Assembly (NCBI RefSeq): GCF_027497175.1
Contig: NZ_CP114901.1
Span: 2,356,001 to 2,420,000 of the forward strand
Length of the DNA: 64,000 bases
Source of the DNA: Verrucosispora sp. WMMD573
GTDB taxonomy: Bacteria > Actinomycetota > Actinomycetes > Mycobacteriales > Micromonosporaceae
Direction: 5' to 3'
Numbering within the stretch: position 1 is the first letter of the stretch; every line of letters starts with the position of its first letter. The notes beneath the pieces are model-generated. The model was not told the origin of the DNA and made no database searches. It worked only from the letters and a program-made list of their open reading frames with translations. Both the position numbers and the translations under genes were made by a program. This document shows, piece by piece, positions 57,592 to 64,000 of the stretch.

Positions 57592-58665
57592 GTGACCAGC
57601 CCCGCCGAGCCCCCACCCACCGATCCGACCCCGGCCCGCCAGGTGACCGGGCCGCTGCGTGAACTCGTCGCCCTCGTGCTCCTGGGCGCGAACGCCGTCT
57701 TCCTCTTCGTGGGCCTGATCCGGCTACTCACCCCGCAGGGCGCGTACAGCACGGTGACCGGCCGTGCGGCCAGCTCGTTCTTCGCCTTCATCGGCGTCGA
57801 GGCGGTCGTCCTGCCGGTGCTGGCGGTACTGCTGGCCACCCATCTCGCCCCGACCGTCGGACGGGCGAAACTGATCACGCAGGTGGCACTGATCGAGTAC
57901 GCGGTAAGCGCCGTGCTGGGCGGTCTGACCCTGCTGATCTGGGTGGTCGGTCGGCTGGCCGAAGCGCAGCTCTTCGACGCGATGACCGGCCTGCTCACCC
58001 GGGTTGCCTGGGTGGCGCTGTTCGCGGCGGCCGCGTACGTGGTGTGGAGCGTGTGGCAGCGGCTCTACCACGTGCCCCGGTCCAAGCCCGAGCCCGGCCT
58101 GTACGGCACGCCGCAGCAGGGCTGGCCGCAGCCCGCAGGCCCGGGCCAGTTCGGTGGCCAGCCCGGTCACCCGGGCGGCGGCTGGGCGCCGCCTGGCCAG
58201 TCGGGTGGTTGGCCGGGCGCCGAACGATCCGCTGGCTATCCGGCCGTTCACCCCGGCTCCGGCCACCCGGGTTGGCCCACGGCCGGTCAGGCACCCGCCG
58301 CCGGTGGGCCCCCGGAGTCCCCGCACACCTGGCCGCCGCACGGTCAGCCGGCGGTGCCACCGCAGTCGGCATCGCCGTCCGCGCCGTCCGCACCGCCGTT
58401 CGGACAGCCGGCCTCGGCCGACCCGACGCAGAGCATCCCGCGCCAGGGCGACCCGGCCGGGGGTATGCCGCGCCAGGGCGACCCGGCCGGACACTCGCCG
58501 CGCCAGGGGGTCGAGCCGTCCCAGGCGATCCCGCACCAGAGCGCCGAGCCGACCCAGGCGATTCCGCGGCCGGGCGGTGGTGACGCCGGCCCGTCGGTTC
58601 CCCGGCCGGGCGACGGCGAGGCAGACCGCACCCAGCGGATCGACCCGGGCGACCAGCCCGGCTGA
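57592..58665 (+). CDS. Four-helix membrane protein with a TQxI-rich tail
   Basis: 357 residues. Membrane segments lie at about 26-44, 63-82, 100-120 and 130-155. The C-terminal 190 residues are Pro/Gly/Gln-rich and end in a repeated zone: PTQSI, PSQAI, PTQAI, then RTQRI, plus near-copies of RQGDPAGG. Such Thr-Gln motifs resemble phosphothreonine sites for FHA domains, but no kinase or FHA gene is next to it. It is divergent from fbiA, with 97 bp between starts. Function unknown. Confidence 0.78.
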   Translation: MTSPAEPPPTDPTPARQVTGPLRELVALVLLGANAVFLFVGLIRLLTPQGAYSTVTGRAASSFFAFIGVEAVVLPVLAVLLATHLAPTVGRAKLITQVALIEYAVSAVLGGLTLLIWVVGRLAEAQLFDAMTGLLTRVAWVALFAAAAYVVWSVWQRLYHVPRSKPEPGLYGTPQQGWPQPAGPGQFGGQPGHPGGGWAPPGQSGGWPGAERSAGYPAVHPGSGHPGWPTAGQAPAAGGPPESPHTWPPHGQPAVPPQSASPSAPSAPPFGQPASADPTQSIPRQGDPAGGMPRQGDPAGHSPRQGVEPSQAIPHQSAEPTQAIPRPGGGDAGPSVPRPGDGEADRTQRIDPGDQPG

Positions 58666-58771
58666 GCGAGACCGCAGGAATCGGGCCGTGCCAGGCTCGC
58701 CGTCCTCGTGGCGACGTGCGGTTGCCCACGGGGCGGGGACCGGACCGGGCCGCAGCGCATAGGCTGAGCGG

Positions 58772-61351
58772 ATGGTTGATCAGAGCGAGCGCGGGCCGGG
58801 TGACGGGGGCGTACGGCGGGCACTGCGTCGCGCCGCCGCCGGGCGGGCGCTCGACGTCGACGAGGCGTCGACCCTGCTGACCGCCCGGGGCGCGGCCCTG
58901 GAGGAACTGCTCGGCATCGCCGGTGCGATCCGTGACGCGGGTCTGCGGGACGCCGGCCGGCCCGGCGTGGTGACGTACTCGAAGAAGGTCTTCATTCCGC
59001 TGACCCGGCTCTGCCGGGACCGCTGCCACTACTGCACGTTCGCCACGGTGCCGCACCGGCTGCCGGCGGCCTTCCTCGACCGCGACGAGGTGCTCGCCAT
59101 CGCCCGGGCGGGTGCGGCGCAGGGCTGCAAGGAGGCCCTGTTCACCCTCGGTGACCGACCGGAGGAGCGTTGGCCGGCTGCCCGACAGTGGCTGGACGAA
59201 CGGGGCTACGGGTCCACTCTGGACTACGTCCGGGCCTGCGCCGTGGCGGTGCTGGAGGAGACCGGCCTGCTGCCGCACCTGAACCCGGGCGTGCTCTCCT
59301 GGGCGGAACTGCAACGACTCAAGCCGGTGGCGCCGAGCATGGGCATGATGCTGGAGACCACGGCCACCCGGCTGTGGTCCGAGCCCGGCGGCCCGCACTA
59401 CGGCTCCCCGGACAAGGAACCGGCGGTGCGGTTGCGGGTGCTCGACGACGCCGGGCGGGTCGGCGTCCCGTTCACCACCGGCATCCTGATCGGCATCGGC
59501 GAGACCCTCGCCGAACGGGTCGACGCGATCTTCGCCATTCGGCGTGCCCAGCGTGAGTACGGCCACCTCCAGGAGGTGATCGTGCAGAACTTCCGGGCTA
59601 AGCCGGACACGGCGATGCGTGGGATGCCCGACGCCGAGCTGCACGATCTCGCCGCCACCGTGGCGGTGGCCCGGGTGCTGCTGGGCCCGAAGGCCCGCAT
59701 CCAGGCCCCACCGAACCTCATCGCCGGCGAGTACGACCTGCTGCTGCGGGCCGGTATCGACGACTGGGGTGGCGTCTCACCGGTGACCCCGGACCACGTC
59801 AACCCGGAGCGTCCCTGGCCACAGCTCGACGAACTGGCGGCCCGCACCGCGGCGGCCGGCTTCACGCTCCGGGAACGGTTGACCGTCTACCCGGAGTACG
59901 TCCAGGCCGGCGAGCCGTGGCTGGACGCCCGCCTGCTGCCGCACGTGACCGCGCTCGCCGACCCGACGACCGGGCTGGCGGTCGAGGCGGCCCGCCCGGT
60001 GGGCCGGCCGTGGCAGGAGCCCGACGAGACCTTCGGCGGACGGACCGACCTGCACGCCACCATCGACACCGCGGGGCGTACGGACGACCGCCGGGGCGAC
60101 TTCGACCACGTCTACGGCGACTGGACGGAGGTCGCCGCGAAGGCGGCCGTGCCACCGGCGCGGGCGGGAGTCCACGGCGGCCCGACGCCCGAGGCGGTGC
60201 ACCGGGCCGGGACTGGCCGGCGGGGCACCGCCGGCTCCGGTGACGCCGACCTGCGCGCCGGTCTGAGGTTGGCCGCCGACGACCCGGCGGCGCTGCTGGA
60301 GCCCCGGCACACCGATGTCGCGCTGGCGCTGTTCGGCGCGGACGGTCCGGCCCTGGACGAGCTGTGCCGCACCGCCGACGAGCTGCGCCGCTCCGCCGTG
60401 GGTGACGACGTGACCTACGTGGTCAACCGCAACATCAACTTCTCCAACGTCTGCTACGTGGGCTGCCGGTTCTGCGCCTTCGCCCAGCGGGAACGGGACG
60501 CCGACGCGTACCGGCTCTCGGTGGAGCAGGTCGCGGACCGGGCGCAGGAGGCGTGGGCGGCCGGTGCCGGCGAGGTCTGCCTCCAGGGCGGCATCGACCC
60601 GAAGCTGCCGGTGACGATCTACGCCGACCTGGTCCGGGCGATCAAGGCCCGGGTACCGCAGATGCACGTGCACGCCTTCTCGCCGATGGAGATCGTCACC
60701 GCCGCCGCCAAGGCCGGAGTGCCGGTGCGAGAGTGGCTGGCGGGGCTGCGTGAGGCGGGACTGGACACCATCCCGGGCACCGCGGCGGAGATCCTCGACG
60801 ACGAGGTGCGCTGGGTGCTCACCAAGGGCAAGTTGCCGGCCGCCGCCTGGGTGGAGGTGGTCAGCACGGCCCACGAGCTGGGCATCCGGTCCAGCTCGAC
60901 GATGATGTACGGCCACGTCGACCACCCCGCGCACTGGCTGGCGCACTTCCGGGTACTGGCCGGGGTGCAGGACCGCACCGGCGGGTTCACGGAGTTCGTG
61001 GCGCTGCCGTTCGTGCACACCAACGCCCCGATCTACCTTGCCGGCATCGCCCGGCCCGGTCCGACGTGGCGGGAGAACCGGGTGGTGCACGCGATGGCGC
61101 GGGTGCTGCTGCACGGCCGGATCGACAACATCCAGTGCTCCTGGGTGAAGCTGGGCGACGCCGGCACCGCGGAGCTGTTGCGCAGTGGCTGCAACGACCT
61201 GGGCGGCACGCTGATGGAGGAGACCATCTCGCGGATGGCCGGGTCCGGTAATGGTTCGGCGCGAACCGAGGAGCAGTTGCGGGCCATCGCGGCGGCGGCC
61301 GGTCGGCCGGCGCGTAGGCGTACGACTGCGTACGGTCACCTCGCGGCCTAG
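58772..61351 (+). CDS. fbiC: FO synthase, bifunctional CofG-CofH
   Basis: 859 residues with two radical-SAM domains. The first cluster cysteines C81, C85 and C88 are in LCRDRCHYC (CofG half). The second, C561, C565 and C568, are in VCYVGCRFC (CofH half). The fused form is typical of Actinobacteria. It makes the deazaflavin FO from tyrosine and a ribityl pyrimidine. A short linker region near residues 430-500 is poorly conserved in appearance. With fbiA and fbiB it covers most F420 steps. Confidence 0.96.
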   Translation: MVDQSERGPGDGGVRRALRRAAAGRALDVDEASTLLTARGAALEELLGIAGAIRDAGLRDAGRPGVVTYSKKVFIPLTRLCRDRCHYCTFATVPHRLPAAFLDRDEVLAIARAGAAQGCKEALFTLGDRPEERWPAARQWLDERGYGSTLDYVRACAVAVLEETGLLPHLNPGVLSWAELQRLKPVAPSMGMMLETTATRLWSEPGGPHYGSPDKEPAVRLRVLDDAGRVGVPFTTGILIGIGETLAERVDAIFAIRRAQREYGHLQEVIVQNFRAKPDTAMRGMPDAELHDLAATVAVARVLLGPKARIQAPPNLIAGEYDLLLRAGIDDWGGVSPVTPDHVNPERPWPQLDELAARTAAAGFTLRERLTVYPEYVQAGEPWLDARLLPHVTALADPTTGLAVEAARPVGRPWQEPDETFGGRTDLHATIDTAGRTDDRRGDFDHVYGDWTEVAAKAAVPPARAGVHGGPTPEAVHRAGTGRRGTAGSGDADLRAGLRLAADDPAALLEPRHTDVALALFGADGPALDELCRTADELRRSAVGDDVTYVVNRNINFSNVCYVGCRFCAFAQRERDADAYRLSVEQVADRAQEAWAAGAGEVCLQGGIDPKLPVTIYADLVRAIKARVPQMHVHAFSPMEIVTAAAKAGVPVREWLAGLREAGLDTIPGTAAEILDDEVRWVLTKGKLPAAAWVEVVSTAHELGIRSSSTMMYGHVDHPAHWLAHFRVLAGVQDRTGGFTEFVALPFVHTNAPIYLAGIARPGPTWRENRVVHAMARVLLHGRIDNIQCSWVKLGDAGTAELLRSGCNDLGGTLMEETISRMAGSGNGSARTEEQLRAIAAAAGRPARRRTTAYGHLAA

Positions 61352-61510
61352 CGTCGAACCTTCGCCCGCCGCCGGACGTACCTGTCGATGCCGGCGGCGG
61401 CACGGCGAGGACCGCCGCCGGCACCCCCCGCTCGGAGGCTCGGCCGGTCGCGCGGGTTGCGCCGCCGCGCCGACCGCTACCGCTGGCGGGGGCCGGCCTC
61501 GGTCGTCGGG

Positions 61511-61768
61511 ATGCGGACCTACACCGGACGGCACTTGCTCGGTCGGGAGCTTGAGGTGGGCCGCGCCCGATCGGGACGGCGGCACGCGTACCCACTGGGT
61601 CGTACGCTCCGGGACGTCACCTTCCACAGTGCCGTCTATCCGGACCACACGGCGGGTGTCTATACCGTTTGGTGGGACAGTGACACGCCCGGCGGGTCGG
61701 TCACCGTGACCGGTGGCGTGGCCGCCGAATTCGCCTTACCGGCCAGCTTGACCGCGCCACCCGACTGA
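61511..61768 (+). CDS. Small protein of unknown function with a TTA codon
   Basis: 85 residues if begun at ATG 61511; ATG 61388 would add 41 Arg/Pro-rich residues that look like noise. The visible sequence, TYTGRHLLGRELEVGR and VTVTGGVAAEFALP, is consistent with a small beta-rich protein, and the codon third positions look coding. Codon 76 is TTA (61736-61738). No known domain. It follows fbiC by 159 bp. Confidence 0.5.
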   Translation: MRTYTGRHLLGRELEVGRARSGRRHAYPLGRTLRDVTFHSAVYPDHTAGVYTVWWDSDTPGGSVTVTGGVAAEFALPASLTAPPD

Positions 61769-62093
61769 CCGCTGGAGCTTCTGCCCGCCGTGTCCCGTCC
61801 ACAATGTGGGCGGGACGCGGCGTCGTTCACCCGCTCGGCGGGCAGGGTTGGCGAAGTCGGGATAGCCTTGCCCGTCAAGATCAACGGATCTTGGTCCAGC
61901 GGCTCTCTCCACGTTGATGCGAAGTCGGATCGCTCCGGCGGCGCTCGGTGCGCCACGGGAGAAAACTCGGGCAACTCGCCGGGGAGGGCGTTACTCGGCC
62001 GGGGTCTGAATCGATAGGGCAGGGCGAGACCGGGTGGTACGGACGACCGTCCGGGAGGCGTGTCGGGAGGGCGACTCCATTATCAAGTTTGGC

Positions 62094-62123
62094 TTGACGG
62101 CGCACGCATTACACGCGTGTAAT
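62094..62123 (+). promoter_or_regulatory. whiB promoter with overlapping 16-bp palindrome
   Basis: A -35-like TTGACG (62094-62099) and a -10-like TGTAAT (62118-62123) are separated by 18 bp. The perfect palindrome ATTACACGCGTGTAAT spans 62108-62123, covering the end of the spacer and the -10. It is 118 bp before the whiB start, a good place for control by a dimeric factor. The rest of the 472-bp gap (61769-62240) contains no gene I can support. Confidence 0.55.
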
Positions 62124-62240
62124 TTGAATGGGGCTGTTCGCACGGAACGCACGATAACGGGACCGGACGGACAAAAGCACGCCTTTCGCGTGGGGGGTTG
62201 CAGCGGCGACGACGCCGGTGCGCGACAAGGAGGCAACTGA

Positions 62241-62498
62241 ATGGACGGCCAACTCGAGGCGGCCGACCTGCTCGGAAACGCGCCGGAGTGGCAGGAGCGG
62301 GCCCTGTGCTCGCAGACCGATCCGGAGGCGTTCTTCCCCGAGAAGGGCGGCTCGACCCGCGAAGCGAAGCGCATCTGCTCGCGGTGCGAGGTCAAGACGG
62401 AATGCCTCGAATACGCTCTCGGCCACGACGAGCGGTTCGGGATCTGGGGTGGACTCTCCGAACGGGAGCGGCGCAAGCTCAAGCGCCGGGCGGCCTGA
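62241..62498 (+). CDS. whiB: WhiB family iron-sulfur transcriptional regulator
   Basis: 85 residues. Four cluster cysteines are at C23, C46, C49 and C55, and the loop GIWGG is followed by the basic tail RERRKLKRRA. The segment EKGGSTREAK and the length match Streptomyces WhiB and mycobacterial WhiB2 (WhmD), which control septation and sporulation with WhiA. It binds a [4Fe-4S] cluster and partners with the primary sigma factor. ATG 62241 follows a likely RBS AAGGAGG. As I remember it, its position next to a zincin gene, DUF3499 and the F420 genes recalls the whiB2 region of mycobacteria. Confidence 0.95.
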   Translation: MDGQLEAADLLGNAPEWQERALCSQTDPEAFFPEKGGSTREAKRICSRCEVKTECLEYALGHDERFGIWGGLSERERRKLKRRAA

Positions 62499-62574
62499 GT
62501 CGACGTGGGGCGGGGCGGTTGGGGACCGTCCCCACCCGGCGCGGTCAAGGTCGTTCCACCCGGCCCGGCGGTGA

Positions 62575-63024
62575 TCAGGCCAACTCGTCCGGATCGACGC
62601 CGAGCAGGTTCGCGACCTGCTCGATGATGACATCGTGGACCAGATCGGCGAGATCCTCCCGGTCCATCGCCCGAAATTCCAGCGGTCGCCGGTACAGCAC
62701 GATCCGGGGCGGAACCTCTTGGCGGCCGGGTCGCCCGGGTAGCAGCCGGGCCAGCGGCACCTCGCCATCCTCCAGCACGTCGGAGTCGTAGACGTTCAGG
62801 TCGGGCGGGACGTCCTCGACGGCGAACTCCACCCCGGCCAGCTCCTTGGCGAACCGACGCTCCAGCGTCTCGACGGTGTCCAGCACCAGATCATCGAAGA
62901 TCTCCGCCTTGGTCCGCGCCAGCGGCACGGTGGCCGGCACCAGCCGCCCACGCAGACCGCGGCCGTGCCGGTCGCGGTGCGCCCGCCGGCCGGTGCCGGG
63001 GCGGCGGTTCTCCGGGCTCGTCAT
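62575..63024 (-). CDS. Metallopeptidase-family (Zincin_1-like) protein lacking HExxH
   Basis: 149 residues from ATG 63024. The family is recognised by LAGVEFAVEDVPPDLNVYDSDVLEDG and the final helical part. Where active relatives have a HExxH zinc helix, here one reads HDVIIEQVANLLGVDP, so both zinc histidines and the catalytic Glu are lost or displaced. It is probably a non-enzymatic fold. It is convergent with whiB and divergent from DUF3499. Confidence 0.85.
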   Translation of the reverse strand: MTSPENRRPGTGRRAHRDRHGRGLRGRLVPATVPLARTKAEIFDDLVLDTVETLERRFAKELAGVEFAVEDVPPDLNVYDSDVLEDGEVPLARLLPGRPGRQEVPPRIVLYRRPLEFRAMDREDLADLVHDVIIEQVANLLGVDPDELA

Positions 63025-63176
63025 GAGCCAAAGAGTAGCTTCCGGCCCGCTGCTGGCCGCGTCAGCGCCGAACTCGTGGCGCGTTGCGGCCACGGACGAG
63101 AAATGTGATCACCAAGACGGGCGTGTCGTAACGCGAAGCGGTGCGCCGGAGCCGGTAATGGAGATACCCTGCGCCG

Positions 63177-63554
63177 GTGAGGTCACCACGGCGCTGCTCC
63201 CGCAACGGCTGCCCCCGGCAAGCGGTCGCCACGCTGACCTATGTCTACAACGAGTCGACCGCCGTGGTGGGCCCATTGGCCGCCTTCGCCGAGCCGCATA
63301 CGTACGACCTCTGTGAGCCGCACGCCCGCAGCCTGACTGCTCCGCGCGGCTGGGAGGTGGTCCGGCACGAGGGCGAGTTCGAGCCGCCGCCGCCGACCAC
63401 GGACGACCTGGTGGCCCTGGCCGAGGCGGTTCGGGAGGCCGCCCGCCCCGCCCCCCGTCCACCTCAGGACGACCAGAACCACCCCTCCGCACCCCCCGCC
63501 GCCTCCCCTTCCTCCCGCCGCGGCCACCTCCGCGTAATCCCCCCCACCCACTAA
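63177..63554 (+). CDS. DUF3499 protein
   Basis: 125 residues. The N-terminal domain has CSRNGC and LCEPHA, a probable zinc-binding knuckle, with ATLTYVYNESTAVVGPLA between, the DUF3499 pattern. A disordered Pro/Ser-rich tail follows. It is restricted to Actinobacteria, as far as I know, and of unknown function. It starts at GTG 63177. The same neighbour order with whiB2-like genes in mycobacteria supports the call. Confidence 0.92.
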   Translation: MRSPRRCSRNGCPRQAVATLTYVYNESTAVVGPLAAFAEPHTYDLCEPHARSLTAPRGWEVVRHEGEFEPPPPTTDDLVALAEAVREAARPAPRPPQDDQNHPSAPPAASPSSRRGHLRVIPPTH

Positions 63555-63587
63555 CCCACCCCCTCCGCTACCCGGCGTCGCTGTCGT

Positions 63588-63652
63588 GCGTTGATCATGA
63601 GGTTAGCGGCGTTTTTGATCTCTAGAAATGCCGCTAACCTCATGATCAACGC
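63588..63652. repeat. Intergenic palindrome, copy E (perfect)
   Basis: Perfect 23-bp arms at 63588-63610 and 63630-63652 with a 19-nt loop. The ends are GCGTTGATCATGA and the arm interior GGTTAGCGGC. The left arm shares 21 bases with copy B at 14539. It is 34 bp after the DUF3499 stop, with C-rich left and (GTGGG)-like right flanks. The further gap to 63857 contains nothing else I recognise. Confidence 0.9.
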
Positions 63653-63857
63653 TTGTGGCGGGGTGGGGGTCGGGTGGGCGGCCGCCGCGCTTTTGGGTTG
63701 GCCGTGATCGATGCCGTTTGCGGGGCGTCTCGGGGGCATCTGGAGCGCATCTCGGATGCGCGAAACAGTCCTGGCCGCAACACGCCGGCAGCCGGCGGAC
63801 ATGGCCACTCCTGGTGACTAGCGTGCGCCGGAGGGTGACGCGAGTCGGGAGGCTGCG

Positions 63858-64000
63858 ATGGGCAACGGGACAGTGGGCAACGAGGCGCTGCGGGTGGCGA
63901 TGGCGGACAAGGGCGAGACGGCCGAGTCCCTGGCCGGCAAGGTGGGCGTCGACCCGAAGACGGCGGCCCGCTGGCTGGCGGACGGGCGGATCCCGCATCC
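63858..64000 (+). CDS. Helix-turn-helix regulator, 3' end outside the window
   Basis: A partial gene: 47 full codons to the window end. ATG 63858 is preceded by GGGAGG. The readable part, AMADKGETAESLAGKVGVDPKTAARWLADGRIPHP, is a Cro/XRE-like helix-turn-helix. I have seen this variant with a Trp at this position in actinobacterial regulators. The remainder and its function lie beyond the window. Confidence 0.8.
   Translation, partial: MGNGTVGNEALRVAMADKGETAESLAGKVGVDPKTAARWLADGRIPH

Overview
The window looks like a piece of a Micromonosporaceae-type chromosome (Micromonospora, Salinispora or a close relative). The DNA is very GC-rich, with frequent GTG and TTG starts. It encodes mycothiol chemistry (mca), the coenzyme F420 genes fbiA, fbiB and fbiC, a WhiB regulator, DUF3499, TIGR03089 and SCO7613-type proteins, and a bldA-like leucyl tRNA. 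No plasmid, prophage, transposase or secondary-metabolite cluster is visible. Most of the sequence is ordinary core-genome content.

Layout. 1-3.5 kb: a MoxR ATPase / DUF58 / membrane-protein operon. 3.6-8.8 kb: type II NADH dehydrogenase, a polytopic GT-C-like membrane protein, the tRNA-Leu(UAA), a Bax-inhibitor-1 protein and a small conserved protein, with repeat-rich DNA between 8.2 and 9.1 kb. 9.3-16 kb: thiolase, two tandem SGNH hydrolases, a DUF1232 protein, cystathionine beta-synthase, an acetyltransferase and RNase Z with an unusual leader. 16.4-21.3 kb: a three-gene cassette for the osmoprotectant N-acetylglutaminylglutamine amide (asnO, ngg, M42 peptidase). 21.5-28.5 kb: msrA, a HIT protein, a small two-gene AbiEii-like island, metB, an amidase, threonine dehydratase and greA. 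28.6-38.3 kb: DUF4307, mca, a GGDEF-EAL c-di-GMP enzyme, a secreted PI-PLC-like protein, a DUF255 thioredoxin-fold protein, purK and purE. 38.3-50 kb: a 1642-residue SCO7613-type membrane protein, UDP-glucose dehydrogenase, acyl-CoA dehydrogenase, a hotdog thioesterase and acetoacetyl-CoA synthetase. 50-64 kb: TIGR03089, a glycosyltransferase, mannose-1-phosphate guanylyltransferase, NUDIX, an ArsR-like regulator, fbiB, fbiA, fbiC, whiB, a degenerate zincin, DUF3499 and the start of a helix-turn-helix gene. As I remember the mycobacterial whiB2/fbiAB/manB neighbourhood, this last block resembles it.

How the genes connect. cbs and metB belong to transsulfuration, and together with mca and msrA they make a thiol and sulfur theme. 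fbiA, fbiB and fbiC supply most of F420 synthesis. Thiolase, acyl-CoA dehydrogenase, acetoacetyl-CoA synthetase and the thioesterase serve acyl-CoA and ketone-body metabolism.

The most interesting signals are outside standard annotation. First, the bldA-like tRNA coexists with only three genes in which I found in-frame TTA codons: the AbiEii-like nucleotidyltransferase, the ArsR-like regulator and a small unknown protein. Second, a family of five intergenic palindromes has similar GTTGATCATGA-like ends but differing stem interiors that remain self-complementary. Third, thirteen perfect copies of a 19-bp repeat lie in tandem. Fourth, a 12-codon leader ORF with a strong ribosome binding site precedes RNase Z. 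Fifth, a perfect 16-bp palindrome overlaps the predicted whiB promoter. All reading was manual, without database searches, so family names rest on remembered motifs.
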